The notes: generated from the letters alone by a model not told the origin. Counted from the first letter of the stretch, positions 26,106 through 35,158 are shown. The stretch: 39,633 bases of DNA from an uncultured Blautia sp. (GCA_934394545.1 CAKRRG010000024.1:1-39633), one strand, 5' to 3'. Made by a program: numbers and translations.

Positions 26106-27371
26106 TTAAATCGTAATCTTAAAGTAATCCAGTACACGCTTACAATAATTGTCTGTTACATTATGGGTTTTTGCAATAATTGCCTTACGCTGACTCTCAT
26201 AGTCGTCTTTTCCATTCTTAATGTCAAGAACAAACTGTTCGAACTGCTGTACATTGTAAATATGCTCTCCTGGCATATATTCCAGCGGATTCTCAAATAC
26301 CCAGCCTCTGGATTCTGTGTAAGCTTCGTAATCATCCAGAGTAAATCCCATAGGTCTGTTAAGGAGCAGATAATCGATTGCCACAGAGGAATAGTCAGAT
26401 ACCAGGGCATCGGAGCAGTTAATAAACTCATAAAGCTGCAGGCCATTGTCCTCCAGATCCTGATTCTCCAGATAAACAATATTGGTAAGCACATTCTCCC
26501 CGAAATCATATGGGATCTGAAGATAATGCTTCTTAATTACCACAAGCACATGATTCTCCCTGCAGAAATTATTGAAGGCAAGCAGTCTCTCCTTATCGTC
26601 CAGGATCGGGATGTTAAATTCGTTATTAAGGGTCTCCTCATTCAGTCTCTCACTGCTTGCATGACGGTAGGTCGGCATCCACAGGATCAGCTTATCACTG
26701 TCAGCTGCCTTCAAAAGCTTATCCTTATAGGCTCTTGCGGCATCACTGCCTTTCATCATCTGATCATAGCGTGGATATCCCAGTGTCAGAAGCTTCTTTG
26801 AGCTGCATCCGAAAAATTCCTTTTTGGTCTCAATAAACACATCACCAGGCACCAGACAGTAATCAAAAAATACCTTACGGTTGTTCTTATTTGCCTTATA
26901 ACCGCAGCCATGCCACAGATTTACAAAGGTCTGGCCTTTCCTTGCCATTCCGATCCAGTTAAAGGCCTGTGTATAAAAAATAAAGGTGGAGGTCAAAGCA
27001 TAGCGGTAAGCTGCTGCCCTGCGGATCGTTGTATTCTTCTTGATATTACGGACAAACTTTACATTCTCTGCCTGATATTTCTTATACTTCTCCGGCTCAT
27101 GCACCAGCCAGATCAATTCATATTTTTTATTATATCCATTGGCAACCATATAATCAAAAAGCGCCCGGCAGTTATCTGTAAAATCATCATTTGTCTCAAA
27201 TAAAATCCGGTTCTTCACCAGACGAGGCGGGAATTTCCGAAGCCGTCTCACTTTCCAGCGGTCATATAAGGCATAGGTTAAATATCCCTTGAACGTAACA
27301 AATAAAGCTCCAGGTCCCTGCTTCTTCAGAATATTGGAAAACTTCTTTAAGATTCTCTGTGCTCTTTCCAT
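26106..27371 (-). CDS. CDP-glycerol:polyglycerophosphate glycerophosphotransferase family protein
   Basis: A 421-residue TagB/TagF-type enzyme. The family landmarks FVNLWHGCGYK (His of WHG), LTLGYPRYDQM, LILWMPTYRH, VVIKKHYLQ and LVSDYSSVAIDYLLLNRP are complete. These enzymes transfer glycerol-phosphate units from CDP-glycerol. There is no TM helix, but the N-terminal basic amphipathic stretch (about 1-45) suits monotopic membrane binding. It is similar in layout to the 27852-29126 protein; the pair may act as primase and polymerase or on different acceptors. It follows tagD after 22 bp. Confidence 0.9.
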   Translation of the reverse strand: MERAQRILKKFSNILKKQGPGALFVTFKGYLTYALYDRWKVRRLRKFPPRLVKNRILFETNDDFTDNCRALFDYMVANGYNKKYELIWLVHEPEKYKKYQAENVKFVRNIKKNTTIRRAAAYRYALTSTFIFYTQAFNWIGMARKGQTFVNLWHGCGYKANKNNRKVFFDYCLVPGDVFIETKKEFFGCSSKKLLTLGYPRYDQMMKGSDAARAYKDKLLKAADSDKLILWMPTYRHASSERLNEETLNNEFNIPILDDKERLLAFNNFCRENHVLVVIKKHYLQIPYDFGENVLTNIVYLENQDLEDNGLQLYEFINCSDALVSDYSSVAIDYLLLNRPMGFTLDDYEAYTESRGWVFENPLEYMPGEHIYNVQQFEQFVLDIKNGKDDYESQRKAIIAKTHNVTDNYCKRVLDYFKITI

Positions 27372-27393
27372 GAATTTTACCTTTCTTAGAAAA

Positions 27394-27810
27394 TTAATAC
27401 TCCTTTAATTTCTCACGGAGCATTGTGGAGGATGTATCTCTCGTATAGGGAAGATACACAAGTCTGGCTCCTAAGGCTTCCATTTCCTTGCCGGTACGTT
27501 CCCAGCGCTCATTGCCCTTCCAGTCATCACCAATATAAATCTCATCGAAACGGATCTTATCCCAGATTTCCTTCTTGTCAAGCGTATTGGTGATGATCAC
27601 CTCATCCACATATTTAATAGAGCGAACGATCTCAGCCCGTTCTTCCAAAGGTACGATAGGTCTTTTGTTCTTATAGCTTTCCACAAGTTCATCTGTGTTT
27701 ACGCCTACGATCAGATAATCGCATCTTCTCTTGGCATTCTTGATCAGATTCAGATGACCGATATGAAACATATCGTAGGTTCCCTGTGTGTATCCGATTA
27801 CCTTTCCCAT
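27394..27810 (-). CDS. tagD: Glycerol-3-phosphate cytidylyltransferase
   Basis: Makes CDP-glycerol from CTP and sn-glycerol-3-phosphate, the donor for the surrounding glycerophosphotransferases. The 138-residue length is right for TagD. Visible are GTYDMFHIGHLNLIKNAK with HxGH at 16-19, VDEVIITNT, the RSIKYVDEV region, and the TSSTML motif near the C-terminus (ISSTxI/TSSTxL in the family). The start follows AGGAGAAATGAGAA. It is flanked on both sides by its consumers, which supports the assignment. Confidence 0.95.
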   Translation of the reverse strand: MGKVIGYTQGTYDMFHIGHLNLIKNAKRRCDYLIVGVNTDELVESYKNKRPIVPLEERAEIVRSIKYVDEVIITNTLDKKEIWDKIRFDEIYIGDDWKGNERWERTGKEMEALGARLVYLPYTRDTSSTMLREKLKEY

Positions 27811-27851
27811 TTCTCATTTCTCCTGTATTTTTATTCGTCCATTTCTTTATT

Positions 27852-29126
27852 TTACTTTATATTCAAATACTCTGCAAGTGCCTCACAGTAACTTGCCTTC
27901 TTTGGCATGGTGTGCATTACAGGCAATAAGCTTCTTCTCTTTTCTTTAAAAGGATCCGCTCCCATTGCAATATGGGAAACATATTCCTTCAGATTCTCTA
28001 AATTATAAATCTTCTCACCTGGCATATATTCTTCCGGATTTTCAAACACAAATCCTCTGGTACTTCGATAGCTTTCCAGATCTGTAAGCACATAACCAAG
28101 AGGTCTGTCAAGAAGCATGTAATCCACGGCAATGGAGGAATAATCGGAAATCAATCCATCCATAACCCCAACCAGCTCATATAGCTGGATACCGGATTTC
28201 TGCAGCATTTCCTCTGTTACATACCGGATATTGGTATACGCACTTTCATCCAGGGACCATCCTGACTGAAGAGGATGCTTCTTAATGATCAGAAATATCC
28301 CGCATTCTCTTAAATGATCATCCAGAGCCTTCAGTTCTTCCTCGCTGTTCAATGCCGGCAGCTGAAAGGGCAGATCAATGTTATTCTCTGCACTTATGAG
28401 CACCTCACTTTTCCGGAAGGTCGGCATCCAGATCACTGTTTTTTCATCTTTTCGGTCAAATAAAACCCGTAAAGCTTTTTCCCTGGTCACAGAAGGATGA
28501 AGCATCCAGTCGTACCTCGGATAACCAAGGGCAAGAATCTTCTCTTTCCCACACTTCCAGTAGCGGGATTTCGTTTCCACAAACACAGGTCCTGGCACCA
28601 TGGCATGGTCAAAATGCATCATACTCTTCCCTGCCGGAGGCTTGTTGTCTCTGGCTACATCCTTATAGCCGCAGCCATGCCACATATTTACCGTAACCTG
28701 ACCCTTACAATGGTAAAAATTCAAATACGCCGTATTGTTCGTATAGAAAAAAAATCCGGCAACAGCACCATAATAATAAGCAAGAGGACTGGACCAGCCA
28801 TATTTATTCTCTGCTGTTACCAATTTCACATTCTTGCATTTCAGTTTCTCACATTTTTTCTTATCGGAAACCATCCAGATAATCTGATAGTTCTCGTTTC
28901 TTTTATTCTGGATCAGATATTCATAAAAGGCCCGGGGATTGTCTGTCATGTCCTGCATGGTGCGGTTTTTCAGCACAATGCAATTCTGACGGAGCTTTCC
29001 GTGATTCCCGAACCATTTTCCTACCAGGGCAAGCTCTGCCTTGGAAAAAAAGCGTCCCAGATAATAGAGAACACTTCCTGCCAGACCCTCTTCTTTTATT
29101 TTCCTTTTAAGGGAATCCTTTGTCAT
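27852..29126 (-). CDS. CDP-glycerol:polyglycerophosphate glycerophosphotransferase family protein
   Basis: A 424-residue TagB/TagF-type enzyme with NMWHGCGYKD, LALGYPRYDWM, VIWMPTFRK, IIKKHPLQSG and LISDYSSIAVDYMLLDRPLG. The layout parallels the 26106-27371 protein across its length, suggesting an old duplication. It is 35 bp downstream of the Stealth gene and upstream of tagD. The GAGGG ribosome site is modest. It acts at the inner membrane face on a lipid-linked acceptor, by family knowledge. Which of the two proteins primes and which extends cannot be read from sequence. Confidence 0.9.
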   Translation of the reverse strand: MTKDSLKRKIKEEGLAGSVLYYLGRFFSKAELALVGKWFGNHGKLRQNCIVLKNRTMQDMTDNPRAFYEYLIQNKRNENYQIIWMVSDKKKCEKLKCKNVKLVTAENKYGWSSPLAYYYGAVAGFFFYTNNTAYLNFYHCKGQVTVNMWHGCGYKDVARDNKPPAGKSMMHFDHAMVPGPVFVETKSRYWKCGKEKILALGYPRYDWMLHPSVTREKALRVLFDRKDEKTVIWMPTFRKSEVLISAENNIDLPFQLPALNSEEELKALDDHLRECGIFLIIKKHPLQSGWSLDESAYTNIRYVTEEMLQKSGIQLYELVGVMDGLISDYSSIAVDYMLLDRPLGYVLTDLESYRSTRGFVFENPEEYMPGEKIYNLENLKEYVSHIAMGADPFKEKRRSLLPVMHTMPKKASYCEALAEYLNIK

Positions 29127-29161
29127 CTCTTACCCTCGTTTCTATGATCTGCCTGATGCAA

Positions 29162-30154
29162 TTACATCTCGAAAGACGATTTCTCTGGAAAAATCACTTC
29201 GAAGCTTCTCTGAATTTCTTTCTTCTGTCTCTCAAAATCACCTACATTCACATCATCATTGAGACAGATCATTTTACACGCCTGTCTGCGAATGGTATCG
29301 TGAATCTGCTGATCATGTTTTCCTATGGTATAAAATCTTCCAATCTTCGGTGACTGAGGCATAAATTTCCCTTCCATGTACTGCCAGTATTTCACCACAT
29401 ACTGGTTCACATCGAACACTGTGCGGAACCGGTTCCTGCATACCTCATCCAGTAACGCACCCTCGTCTTTCCAAACCTTCTCATAAGAAGTCTTCAAAAA
29501 GGCACTGGGGAGATGGGTATACTTGAAGCTGGAAAATTCCCGGTAAGGAAGCATCAGTATATTTCGAAAAGCCATGGCTCCATAAGCCGGACTGAACCAC
29601 TTGGAAGCCTGCTTTTTAATCACTTCTTTTTTGTGATAATGCATATTCACAAGTGCCGCATCATTCATAAGAATATTGGCAAAAGGATTGCGGATATTGT
29701 CCTGCACAAGGGCAGTCTCAATACAGCAATCGCAGGGAAGCCCATTCTTAAAAAAGTCCTCTGGCTTCGCCTGATCAATGAGAAACATATCATCATTAAA
29801 AAAGACGAAATGCTCTGACAATCCTTTTATTCGGTGAAGATTCAGTTCTATGGAATTAATATTAAAGGTAGGAAGATAAGCCGGAGCCATAAACTCCTCA
29901 TGCTTCACAATCTGAATCTTCTCATGAGCTGTATTCAGCCACTTCGGAACATGTCCCCATGTGACAAAATATATTTTATTTACCCATGGAGCATATTTCT
30001 CCACACCGCGGAACCAGTACTGAAGATTGTCCCAGTCGCGGTATCTGCTCTCTCCTGCATCAGTTCCTCTTCCAGGCTGATATTCCCTGCGCTGTGCAAG
30101 CCAGTCAGGGTCGCTGCCATCCACCCAGGTAAGCACAAAATCTATTTTTTCCAT
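29162..30154 (-). CDS. Stealth family sugar-phosphate transferase
   Basis: A 330-residue Stealth protein (conserved regions CR1-CR4), related to capsule hexose-1-phosphate transferases and the eukaryotic GlcNAc-1-phosphotransferase. CR1 is IDFVLTWVDGSDPDWL. CR2 includes KIYFVTWGHVPKWLN, NSIELNLHRIKGLSEHF and VFFNDDMFL. These enzymes join sugars through phosphodiesters, transferring sugar-1-phosphate from a nucleotide sugar. It suggests the polymer has sugar-phosphate links in addition to glycerol-phosphate. AGGAG lies 10 nt before the start. It is separated from the upstream GT4 gene by a 79-bp palindrome-bearing gap. Confidence 0.92.
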   Translation of the reverse strand: MEKIDFVLTWVDGSDPDWLAQRREYQPGRGTDAGESRYRDWDNLQYWFRGVEKYAPWVNKIYFVTWGHVPKWLNTAHEKIQIVKHEEFMAPAYLPTFNINSIELNLHRIKGLSEHFVFFNDDMFLIDQAKPEDFFKNGLPCDCCIETALVQDNIRNPFANILMNDAALVNMHYHKKEVIKKQASKWFSPAYGAMAFRNILMLPYREFSSFKYTHLPSAFLKTSYEKVWKDEGALLDEVCRNRFRTVFDVNQYVVKYWQYMEGKFMPQSPKIGRFYTIGKHDQQIHDTIRRQACKMICLNDDVNVGDFERQKKEIQRSFEVIFPEKSSFEM

Positions 30155-30174
30155 CTGTTATCTCCTGCTCTGTC

Positions 30175-30235
30175 AAGCGGATATTCCAGGTCCGCTTCGC
30201 TACTTGCTCATAACCCAATAACTGCTTCGCAGCTT
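30175..30235. repeat. Intergenic palindromes between GT4 and Stealth genes
   Basis: AAGCGGA/TCCGCTT (30175-30181 / 30191-30197) and CTGC-TTC-GCAG (about 30222-30232) occupy most of the only sizeable gap within the wall operon. The second resembles the mini-palindrome at 1589-1603 and runs up to the GT4 stop codon. Confidence 0.45.
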
Positions 30236-31334
30236 ATCTGCTATACAGAAGCATCAGCTTCTGCCCTTCCTTATGGATGTCAAATCCTGCTTCTGAAAGC
30301 CTTCTGGCCGCTTCTTCTCTTTCGATTCTTCCGGCTTCCTTCATCTTAAACACGGCCCTTGCCCATTCCTTCGGGCCTTCTGCCAGGGAAATCATTGTCA
30401 CATTCTCCGTGGAGAGTACTGCTTCTCCCGTAATCTGGTCTGAGATCACACATGGCAAGCCATTGGCCTGAGCTTCCAGAAGAGTAAAGGGAAGTCCCTC
30501 AAACAAAGAGGGAAAAAGGAAAACATCCATGGCGCTTAAGTACCGCTCCACATCCGGGCACACTCCCGTAAATATGATTTTATCCAGGACACCCGCCTTT
30601 TTAGCCTGTTCCTGGATCTGTTCCTTTAATTCGCCGTCACCAATAAGGCAAAGCCTTGCAGCCGGCTCTTTTTGTTGGATTTCATAGAAAATACGGAGAA
30701 TGGCTTCATGATTCTTCTGAACCTGAAACCTGCCTACATGCCCTACTACCAGGGCATCTCTGGAAATTCCAAGCTTTTCTCTGATTTCCCGCCTGTTTGC
30801 TTCTGAAAATCCATATTTATCCGTCTCAATTGCGTTTGCAACCAAAGTTACCTCTCCACGTTCAAAAGCCTTATCTCCGAACAGCCATCTGCCTGCCTTT
30901 TCCGAACAGGCAAACTTCTCATTCACATAATGCTTCATCCTGGGACGATTCATGCCATCCATCAGCTTACGCACAATTCCCGGTGCGGAAGCGTTATGGG
31001 AATGTGCGATTACCTTTCTTACTCCTGCCTGCTTTGCCAGGCGAAGTGGTACGATATTGGCTGCCGAAAGCATATTCACATGCACAACATCGTACTTCTC
31101 CCGGGCAAGAAGCTTCCGAAAGGCCTTTGTATAGCCAAAGTAATCCTTTTTTACATTGGGAACATAGAAAACCCGTCCACCAAGCTCCAGGATTTCTTTC
31201 TCATAAGCAATCGTTCCATACATGGATACAAAATCAAAGGAAACTCCCTGTCGGGCCAGTTCCCTGAAATAATTCATTACAAATGCTTCCATTCCGCCAG
31301 GATTATTCCCCAGCCCAACCTGCAGGATTTTCAC
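30234..31334 (-). CDS. Glycosyltransferase family 4 (GT-B)
   Basis: A 366-residue GT4 glycosyltransferase. The N-terminus is MKILQVGLGNNPGGMEAFVM with the typical glycine-rich loop. The donor half has VVGHVGRFQVQKNH, LCLIGDGELKEQI, IIFTGVCPDVERYL and FPSLFEGLPFTLLEAQANGLP, with the EX7E pair. It is likely an early sugar transfer in polymer or linkage-unit assembly, resembling capsule/EPS EpsF-like enzymes. The start is GTG 31334, with AGGTGG inside the end of the upstream ABC gene. It lies 5 bp after that stop, so it is tightly coupled. Donor sugar unknown. Confidence 0.92.
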   Translation of the reverse strand: MKILQVGLGNNPGGMEAFVMNYFRELARQGVSFDFVSMYGTIAYEKEILELGGRVFYVPNVKKDYFGYTKAFRKLLAREKYDVVHVNMLSAANIVPLRLAKQAGVRKVIAHSHNASAPGIVRKLMDGMNRPRMKHYVNEKFACSEKAGRWLFGDKAFERGEVTLVANAIETDKYGFSEANRREIREKLGISRDALVVGHVGRFQVQKNHEAILRIFYEIQQKEPAARLCLIGDGELKEQIQEQAKKAGVLDKIIFTGVCPDVERYLSAMDVFLFPSLFEGLPFTLLEAQANGLPCVISDQITGEAVLSTENVTMISLAEGPKEWARAVFKMKEAGRIEREEAARRLSEAGFDIHKEGQKLMLLYSR

Positions 31335-31339
31335 AATAA

Positions 31340-32080
31340 TCAGCCACCTATCATTTTACTGTATTGTTCAGAAATCGGACCAATGTCACCGTATGCGATC
31401 AGCTGTCCTTTCTCAAGAATCATGGCCTTATTACAAAGACGCTGAACCTGTTCCAGAGAATGAGATACGAAAAGTACGGTTACTCCAGAGTCAAACATAC
31501 TCATGATCTTCTTTTCACTTTTTTTACGGAACTTGGCGTCACCTACGGAAAGAACCTCGTCCAGGATCAGGATTTTCGGCTCTACTACTGTGGCAATGGA
31601 AAAGCCAAGTCTGGATTTCATACCGGAGGAATAATTCTTCACCGGAACATCCATGAATTTCTGAAGTTCAGAAAATTCTACGATCTCATCATATTTGCTG
31701 TCAATAAATTTCTTGGTATATCCAAGCATGGCACCATACAGATAAATATTCTCTTTTCCTGTATACTGCGGGTCAAAACCAGCGCCAAGCTCCAGAAGGG
31801 GAACCATCTTGCCATGCTTGTCCACATGACCTTCCGTAGGCTTGAATACACCGGAAATCACCTTCAGAAGGGTACTTTTTCCGGCACCGTTAAGACCAAG
31901 GATTCCTACACGGTCTCCCTTTTCCACGCTGAAGCTTACATTCTTCAGTGCCCAGAACTCATTGTACTGGATTTCCCGTTTAATGGTCTTAAAAATATAA
32001 TCCTTTAAGCTGTCAACCTTCTCACGGCTCAGGTTGAACTTCATACTCACATTATCAACTTCTATGGCTGTCTTACTCAT
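31340..32080 (-). CDS. tagH: Teichoic acid/polysaccharide ABC exporter, ATP-binding subunit (TagH/Wzt-like)
   Basis: A 246-residue ATPase of the ABC-2 polymer export family. Walker A is GLNGAGKST, the family-typical ELGAGFDPQYTGKENIYLYG follows, the signature is YSSGMKSRLGF, Walker B is ILILDEVLSVGD, and the switch His lies in FVSHSLEQV. It lacks the long C-terminal carbohydrate-binding domain of some Wzt proteins. It pairs with the permease gene 10 bp upstream to flip the finished lipid-linked polymer across the membrane. The wall-polymer substrate is inferred from the CDP-glycerol genes downstream. Confidence 0.93.
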   Translation of the reverse strand: MSKTAIEVDNVSMKFNLSREKVDSLKDYIFKTIKREIQYNEFWALKNVSFSVEKGDRVGILGLNGAGKSTLLKVISGVFKPTEGHVDKHGKMVPLLELGAGFDPQYTGKENIYLYGAMLGYTKKFIDSKYDEIVEFSELQKFMDVPVKNYSSGMKSRLGFSIATVVEPKILILDEVLSVGDAKFRKKSEKKIMSMFDSGVTVLFVSHSLEQVQRLCNKAMILEKGQLIAYGDIGPISEQYSKMIGG

Positions 32081-32089
32081 TTTTTCTCC

Positions 32090-32866
32090 TTAAATGTATA
32101 GAATAAAGTTATCCTGTTTCTTCTTAAAGCATACAAGTCCGATAACCGTGATCAGAATGCTGAATACGGCCGCATAAATCACATATGGCGGATACATAGG
32201 CTCTCCGAATAATGCAGAACGGAAAATCTGAATGGTACAGTACAGCGGGTTAAATTTCAGGATCCAGGACCAGCCGCTCTTTAACAGCTTGCTTGGATAA
32301 TAGAAAATCGCGCAGGTGTACATGATCAGCATCAGTGCAACAGACCAGAGGTATTCGATATCCCTGAAAAATACGCCAATGGTTGCAAGGAACATTCCGC
32401 ATCCATAAGAAAGGATCAGAATGATAAGAAGGGCAACCGGTGCCTGAAGCAGGTAGATGGTCGGCTTCACACCAAGAACCAGACTTACAATGGCAAGCAC
32501 TACCAGGGAGATCAGAAAAATAATATAATTATAAATAACGGTAGAAAGAGGGTACAGATACTTCGGTACATATACCTTCTTGATCATTGCTGAATTGGAC
32601 CGGATGGATTTCAGCGCAGATTTGGTTGCTGAGGAATAAAAGCTGTACAAAAGACGTCCGGAAAGAATGTATACAGGGAATGTTTTGTCCGTATTACCAT
32701 ACAGGGTTCCGAAGACGATCGTCAGAACTACCATAGAAAGCAGTGGTTCTAACATGGACCACAAAATACCAAGGTAGGAACGACGATATTTCAGCTTGAT
32801 TCCTTTTTTTACCAGTTCGCTTAAGAGAAACTGATACTGTCTGAGATTATCAAAATATTTCTTCAT
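32090..32866 (-). CDS. tagG: Teichoic acid/polysaccharide ABC exporter, permease (TagG/Wzm-like)
   Basis: A 258-residue ABC-2 type permease with six TM helices. It begins MKKYFDNLRQYQFLLSELVK, followed by KLKYRRSYLGILWSMLEPLL, the hallmark cytoplasmic/TM1 segment of this family. It also has the conserved FFRDIEYLW segment. The frame is open up to 32923, but the ATG at 32866 has GGAG 7 nt upstream, and the promoter at 32914-32942 would start transcription after the upstream codon, so 32866 is the start. It is the first gene of the 15-kb wall-polymer array. Confidence 0.93.
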   Translation of the reverse strand: MKKYFDNLRQYQFLLSELVKKGIKLKYRRSYLGILWSMLEPLLSMVVLTIVFGTLYGNTDKTFPVYILSGRLLYSFYSSATKSALKSIRSNSAMIKKVYVPKYLYPLSTVIYNYIIFLISLVVLAIVSLVLGVKPTIYLLQAPVALLIILILSYGCGMFLATIGVFFRDIEYLWSVALMLIMYTCAIFYYPSKLLKSGWSWILKFNPLYCTIQIFRSALFGEPMYPPYVIYAAVFSILITVIGLVCFKKKQDNFILYI

Positions 32867-32913
32867 ATTCACTCCATTGTATTTTGAAAAATTTAGCTTA
32901 AAAGCCAGACTGT

Positions 32914-32942
32914 ATTGTATCACACTCTTTTAAAGGTTGCAA
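32914..32942 (-). promoter_or_regulatory. Promoter of the wall-polymer operon
   Basis: On the minus strand TTGCAA (32937-32942) and TACAAT (32914-32919) are spaced by 17 bp. TG-A precedes TACAAT, making an extended -10. The predicted start near 32907 gives a 40-nt leader to tagG. I found no second strong promoter within the array. Confidence 0.8.
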
Positions 32943-32960
32943 TATTGCGATTTCACACCT

Positions 32961-34292
32961 TTATTCCAGGTTCTTCCCTGCTTCCACGGCCATCTGATAA
33001 GCCTCGGCGTAGGAAATTCCGGTCTTTCTGCAGATTTTCGCCAGACTTTCGTACTCCGGATAACATTTCTGGGCACCTTCAGGCCCACAAATCTTCACTT
33101 CCACTTCCCCAAAGGGAATCATTACGTTTCTTTTTTTGCGGGGCAAAATGGTACGCTCCATCCTCACTCTGCGAATGCCAATGCTGGTGGTTTCTGCAAA
33201 AATCAAAGCTTCCATTCCCGGAATATCTTCTTCTTTACAAATTACAGTAAGCAGCCATGCCGGGCGGTTCTTCTTCATATATACAGGAGTATAATGAACA
33301 TCTCTTGCCCCTGCTTCAAATAATTTCTCCATAACAAAGCCAAGAATTTCCCCGCTGCAGTCATCAATATTCGTCTCAAGCTTATAAATATGATCCGAAT
33401 GATCAGATTCTGCTTCTTCTGTGTGGATAAGCATGGCCCGAAGGATTCCCGGGCATTCGTAGTTTCTTTTGCCCGCTCCCATACCAATCTTCTCAATTGT
33501 GAAATTCTCAGGTAATTTACAGGAGGTGCGCACTGCTGCCACGATTGCAGCACCTGTAGGGGTAACCAGTTCTCCTGACACCGGTGTGATCTTAAGCTCC
33601 AGACCACACTGCTGTACAATATTGGTCACAGCCGGAACAGGCACGGGAAGAATTCCATGCTGACAACGAATGGTGCCGGTTCCTTCATATAACACTGGTA
33701 CGATCACCTCTGTAACTCCAAGATTATCCAGACACACTGCTGCAGACAGGATATCCACAATGGAATCCACTGCTCCCACTTCATGAAAATGCACCTCTTC
33801 TATGGGCACATTATGGGCATTGGCTTCTGCCCTTGCCAAAATATCAAAAATAGCAAGAGCTGTCTTCCTGGCCCCCTCCGTCATCTGGGATGCGTCAATG
33901 ATCTGGCGGATTTCCCTCATTCCCCGATGAGGATGAGAATGAATATGGTCATGGCTATGTTCATGCTTATGCTTATGTTCCTGTTCATGCTCTTGCTCAT
34001 GTTCATGCTCTTGCTCATGTTCATGCTCTTGCTTCTCTTCTTGTCTCTGTCCATGTAAATATTCCATATCATGGTCATGTCCGTCTATCTCTTTATCCAG
34101 GATCACGTTAAAATCGCAGGCATCGATCCCGGACTTCTTCACTCTGCTTATCTTTATTTCAAATCCCTGTACCGGAAGACTTCCAAGCACATCCTCCAGC
34201 ACCTTCCGATCCGCTCCCAGATCCAGAAGCGCTGCTACTGTCATATCACCACTGATTCCGGAATAACACTCCAGATATAATGTTTTTCCCAT
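32961..34292 (-). CDS. larC: Nickel-pincer cofactor biosynthesis protein LarC
   Basis: LarC inserts nickel into the pyridinium-dithiocarboxylate pincer cofactor used by lactate racemase and related LarA enzymes, using CTP. The 443-residue protein is one continuous frame, unlike Lactobacillus, where it is split by a frameshift. Landmarks are ECYSGISGDMTVAALLDLG at the N-terminus, EEVHFHEVGAVDSIVDI and TPVSGELVTPTGAAIVAA, and LETNIDDCSGEILGFVMEKL in the second half. A His/Glu-rich stretch (72-122) is a likely metal reservoir. The ATG at 34292 follows GAGGAG closely; a frame-extending ATG 12 nt upstream overlaps that site. It is 48 bp downstream of larB. Confidence 0.95.
   Translation of the reverse strand: MGKTLYLECYSGISGDMTVAALLDLGADRKVLEDVLGSLPVQGFEIKISRVKKSGIDACDFNVILDKEIDGHDHDMEYLHGQRQEEKQEHEHEQEHEHEQEHEQEHKHKHEHSHDHIHSHPHRGMREIRQIIDASQMTEGARKTALAIFDILARAEANAHNVPIEEVHFHEVGAVDSIVDILSAAVCLDNLGVTEVIVPVLYEGTGTIRCQHGILPVPVPAVTNIVQQCGLELKITPVSGELVTPTGAAIVAAVRTSCKLPENFTIEKIGMGAGKRNYECPGILRAMLIHTEEAESDHSDHIYKLETNIDDCSGEILGFVMEKLFEAGARDVHYTPVYMKKNRPAWLLTVICKEEDIPGMEALIFAETTSIGIRRVRMERTILPRKKRNVMIPFGEVEVKICGPEGAQKCYPEYESLAKICRKTGISYAEAYQMAVEAGKNLE
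33982..34033 (-). repeat. 18-bp tandem repeat in larC encoding EHEQEH units
   Basis: Nearly three copies of an 18-bp unit (33982-33999, 34000-34017, 34018-34033) encode a His/Glu/Gln metal-binding stretch. The repeat is in frame, so copy-number slippage would lengthen or shorten the region without breaking the gene. Confidence 0.85.
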
Positions 34293-34340
34293 AATTCTCC
34301 TCATTACAAATTTATCAAATTGTTTTCCAATCTGTGTCTC

Positions 34341-35087
34341 TTACTTACCAAGTGCCAGCCGGTTCATCTGCGTTGCCAGATATCCGGCTCCGTATCCATT
34401 ATCAATATTCACTGTGGCAATTCCATTTGCACAGGAATTGATCATGGTTAAAAGTGCTGACAGGCCATGGAAGCTGGCGCCATAGCCCACAGAGGTAGGC
34501 ACTGCTATTACCGGCCTGCTTACAAGTCCTCCTATAACGCTGGCAAGAGCACCTTCCATACCGGCAACTGCTACTACACAGTTGGCATCCTGTATGGTCT
34601 CCAGTCTGGAAAACAATCTGTGCATTCCACTTACTCCCACGTCATAAATCCGTTCCACATGGGTTCCGAAGTATTCCGCTGTCTGCGCAGCTTCCTCTGC
34701 AACAGGAATGTCTGCTGTACCAGCTGTACACACAGCCACCTTTCCCTCATGAAGCTTGTCCGGCTTTTCTATTTTCAGGATTCTGGAAATGGGATCATAC
34801 TGCACATTCGGCAGTTTCTCTCTCACCAGCTCAAACTGTGCCTGAGACGCTCTGGTTCCCAGCACTTCCCCTTCTTCCAGATATAACCGCTCAAAAATAT
34901 GCAGCAAATGCTCATCGGCTTTATTGCTGCAATAAACAACCTCTGCGAAACCGGTGCGGGCCTTTCTCCCTGTATCCAATTTGGCATAATCCATCTCTTT
35001 ATAACCATCCTGACGGATCAGACTCCCGGCCTTCTCCGGGGAAAGAGTTCCCTTCTGCACCTGAGCAAGAATTTCTTCTAATGTCAT
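34341..35087 (-). CDS. larB: Nickel-pincer cofactor biosynthesis protein LarB
   Basis: LarB carboxylates and hydrolyses nicotinic acid adenine dinucleotide in the first step of pincer cofactor synthesis. The 248-residue protein has the PurE/AIR-carboxylase-like C-terminal half, with VCTAGTADIPVAEEAAQTAE, VAVAGMEGALASVIGGL, VIAVPTSVGYGASFHG and NIDNGYGAGYLA, all standard for LarB. I use ATG 35087 (GGAG 11 nt upstream); the GTG at 35099 lies within 2 nt of that GGAG. It is transcribed with larC from a good promoter at 35159-35187. Neither larE nor larA is in the window. Confidence 0.94.
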   Translation of the reverse strand: MTLEEILAQVQKGTLSPEKAGSLIRQDGYKEMDYAKLDTGRKARTGFAEVVYCSNKADEHLLHIFERLYLEEGEVLGTRASQAQFELVREKLPNVQYDPISRILKIEKPDKLHEGKVAVCTAGTADIPVAEEAAQTAEYFGTHVERIYDVGVSGMHRLFSRLETIQDANCVVAVAGMEGALASVIGGLVSRPVIAVPTSVGYGASFHGLSALLTMINSCANGIATVNIDNGYGAGYLATQMNRLALGK

Positions 35088-35158
35088 GTATAAATTCACT
35101 CCATTTTCTTTCTACAATGTTAGGAGCAAAAGCCCCTGACTATGATACCCTCATAAAA

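Noticed and set aside
33982..34033. Possible CRISPR-like short repeat array
   Set aside because: The 18-bp units are directly adjacent with no spacers and are in frame within larC.
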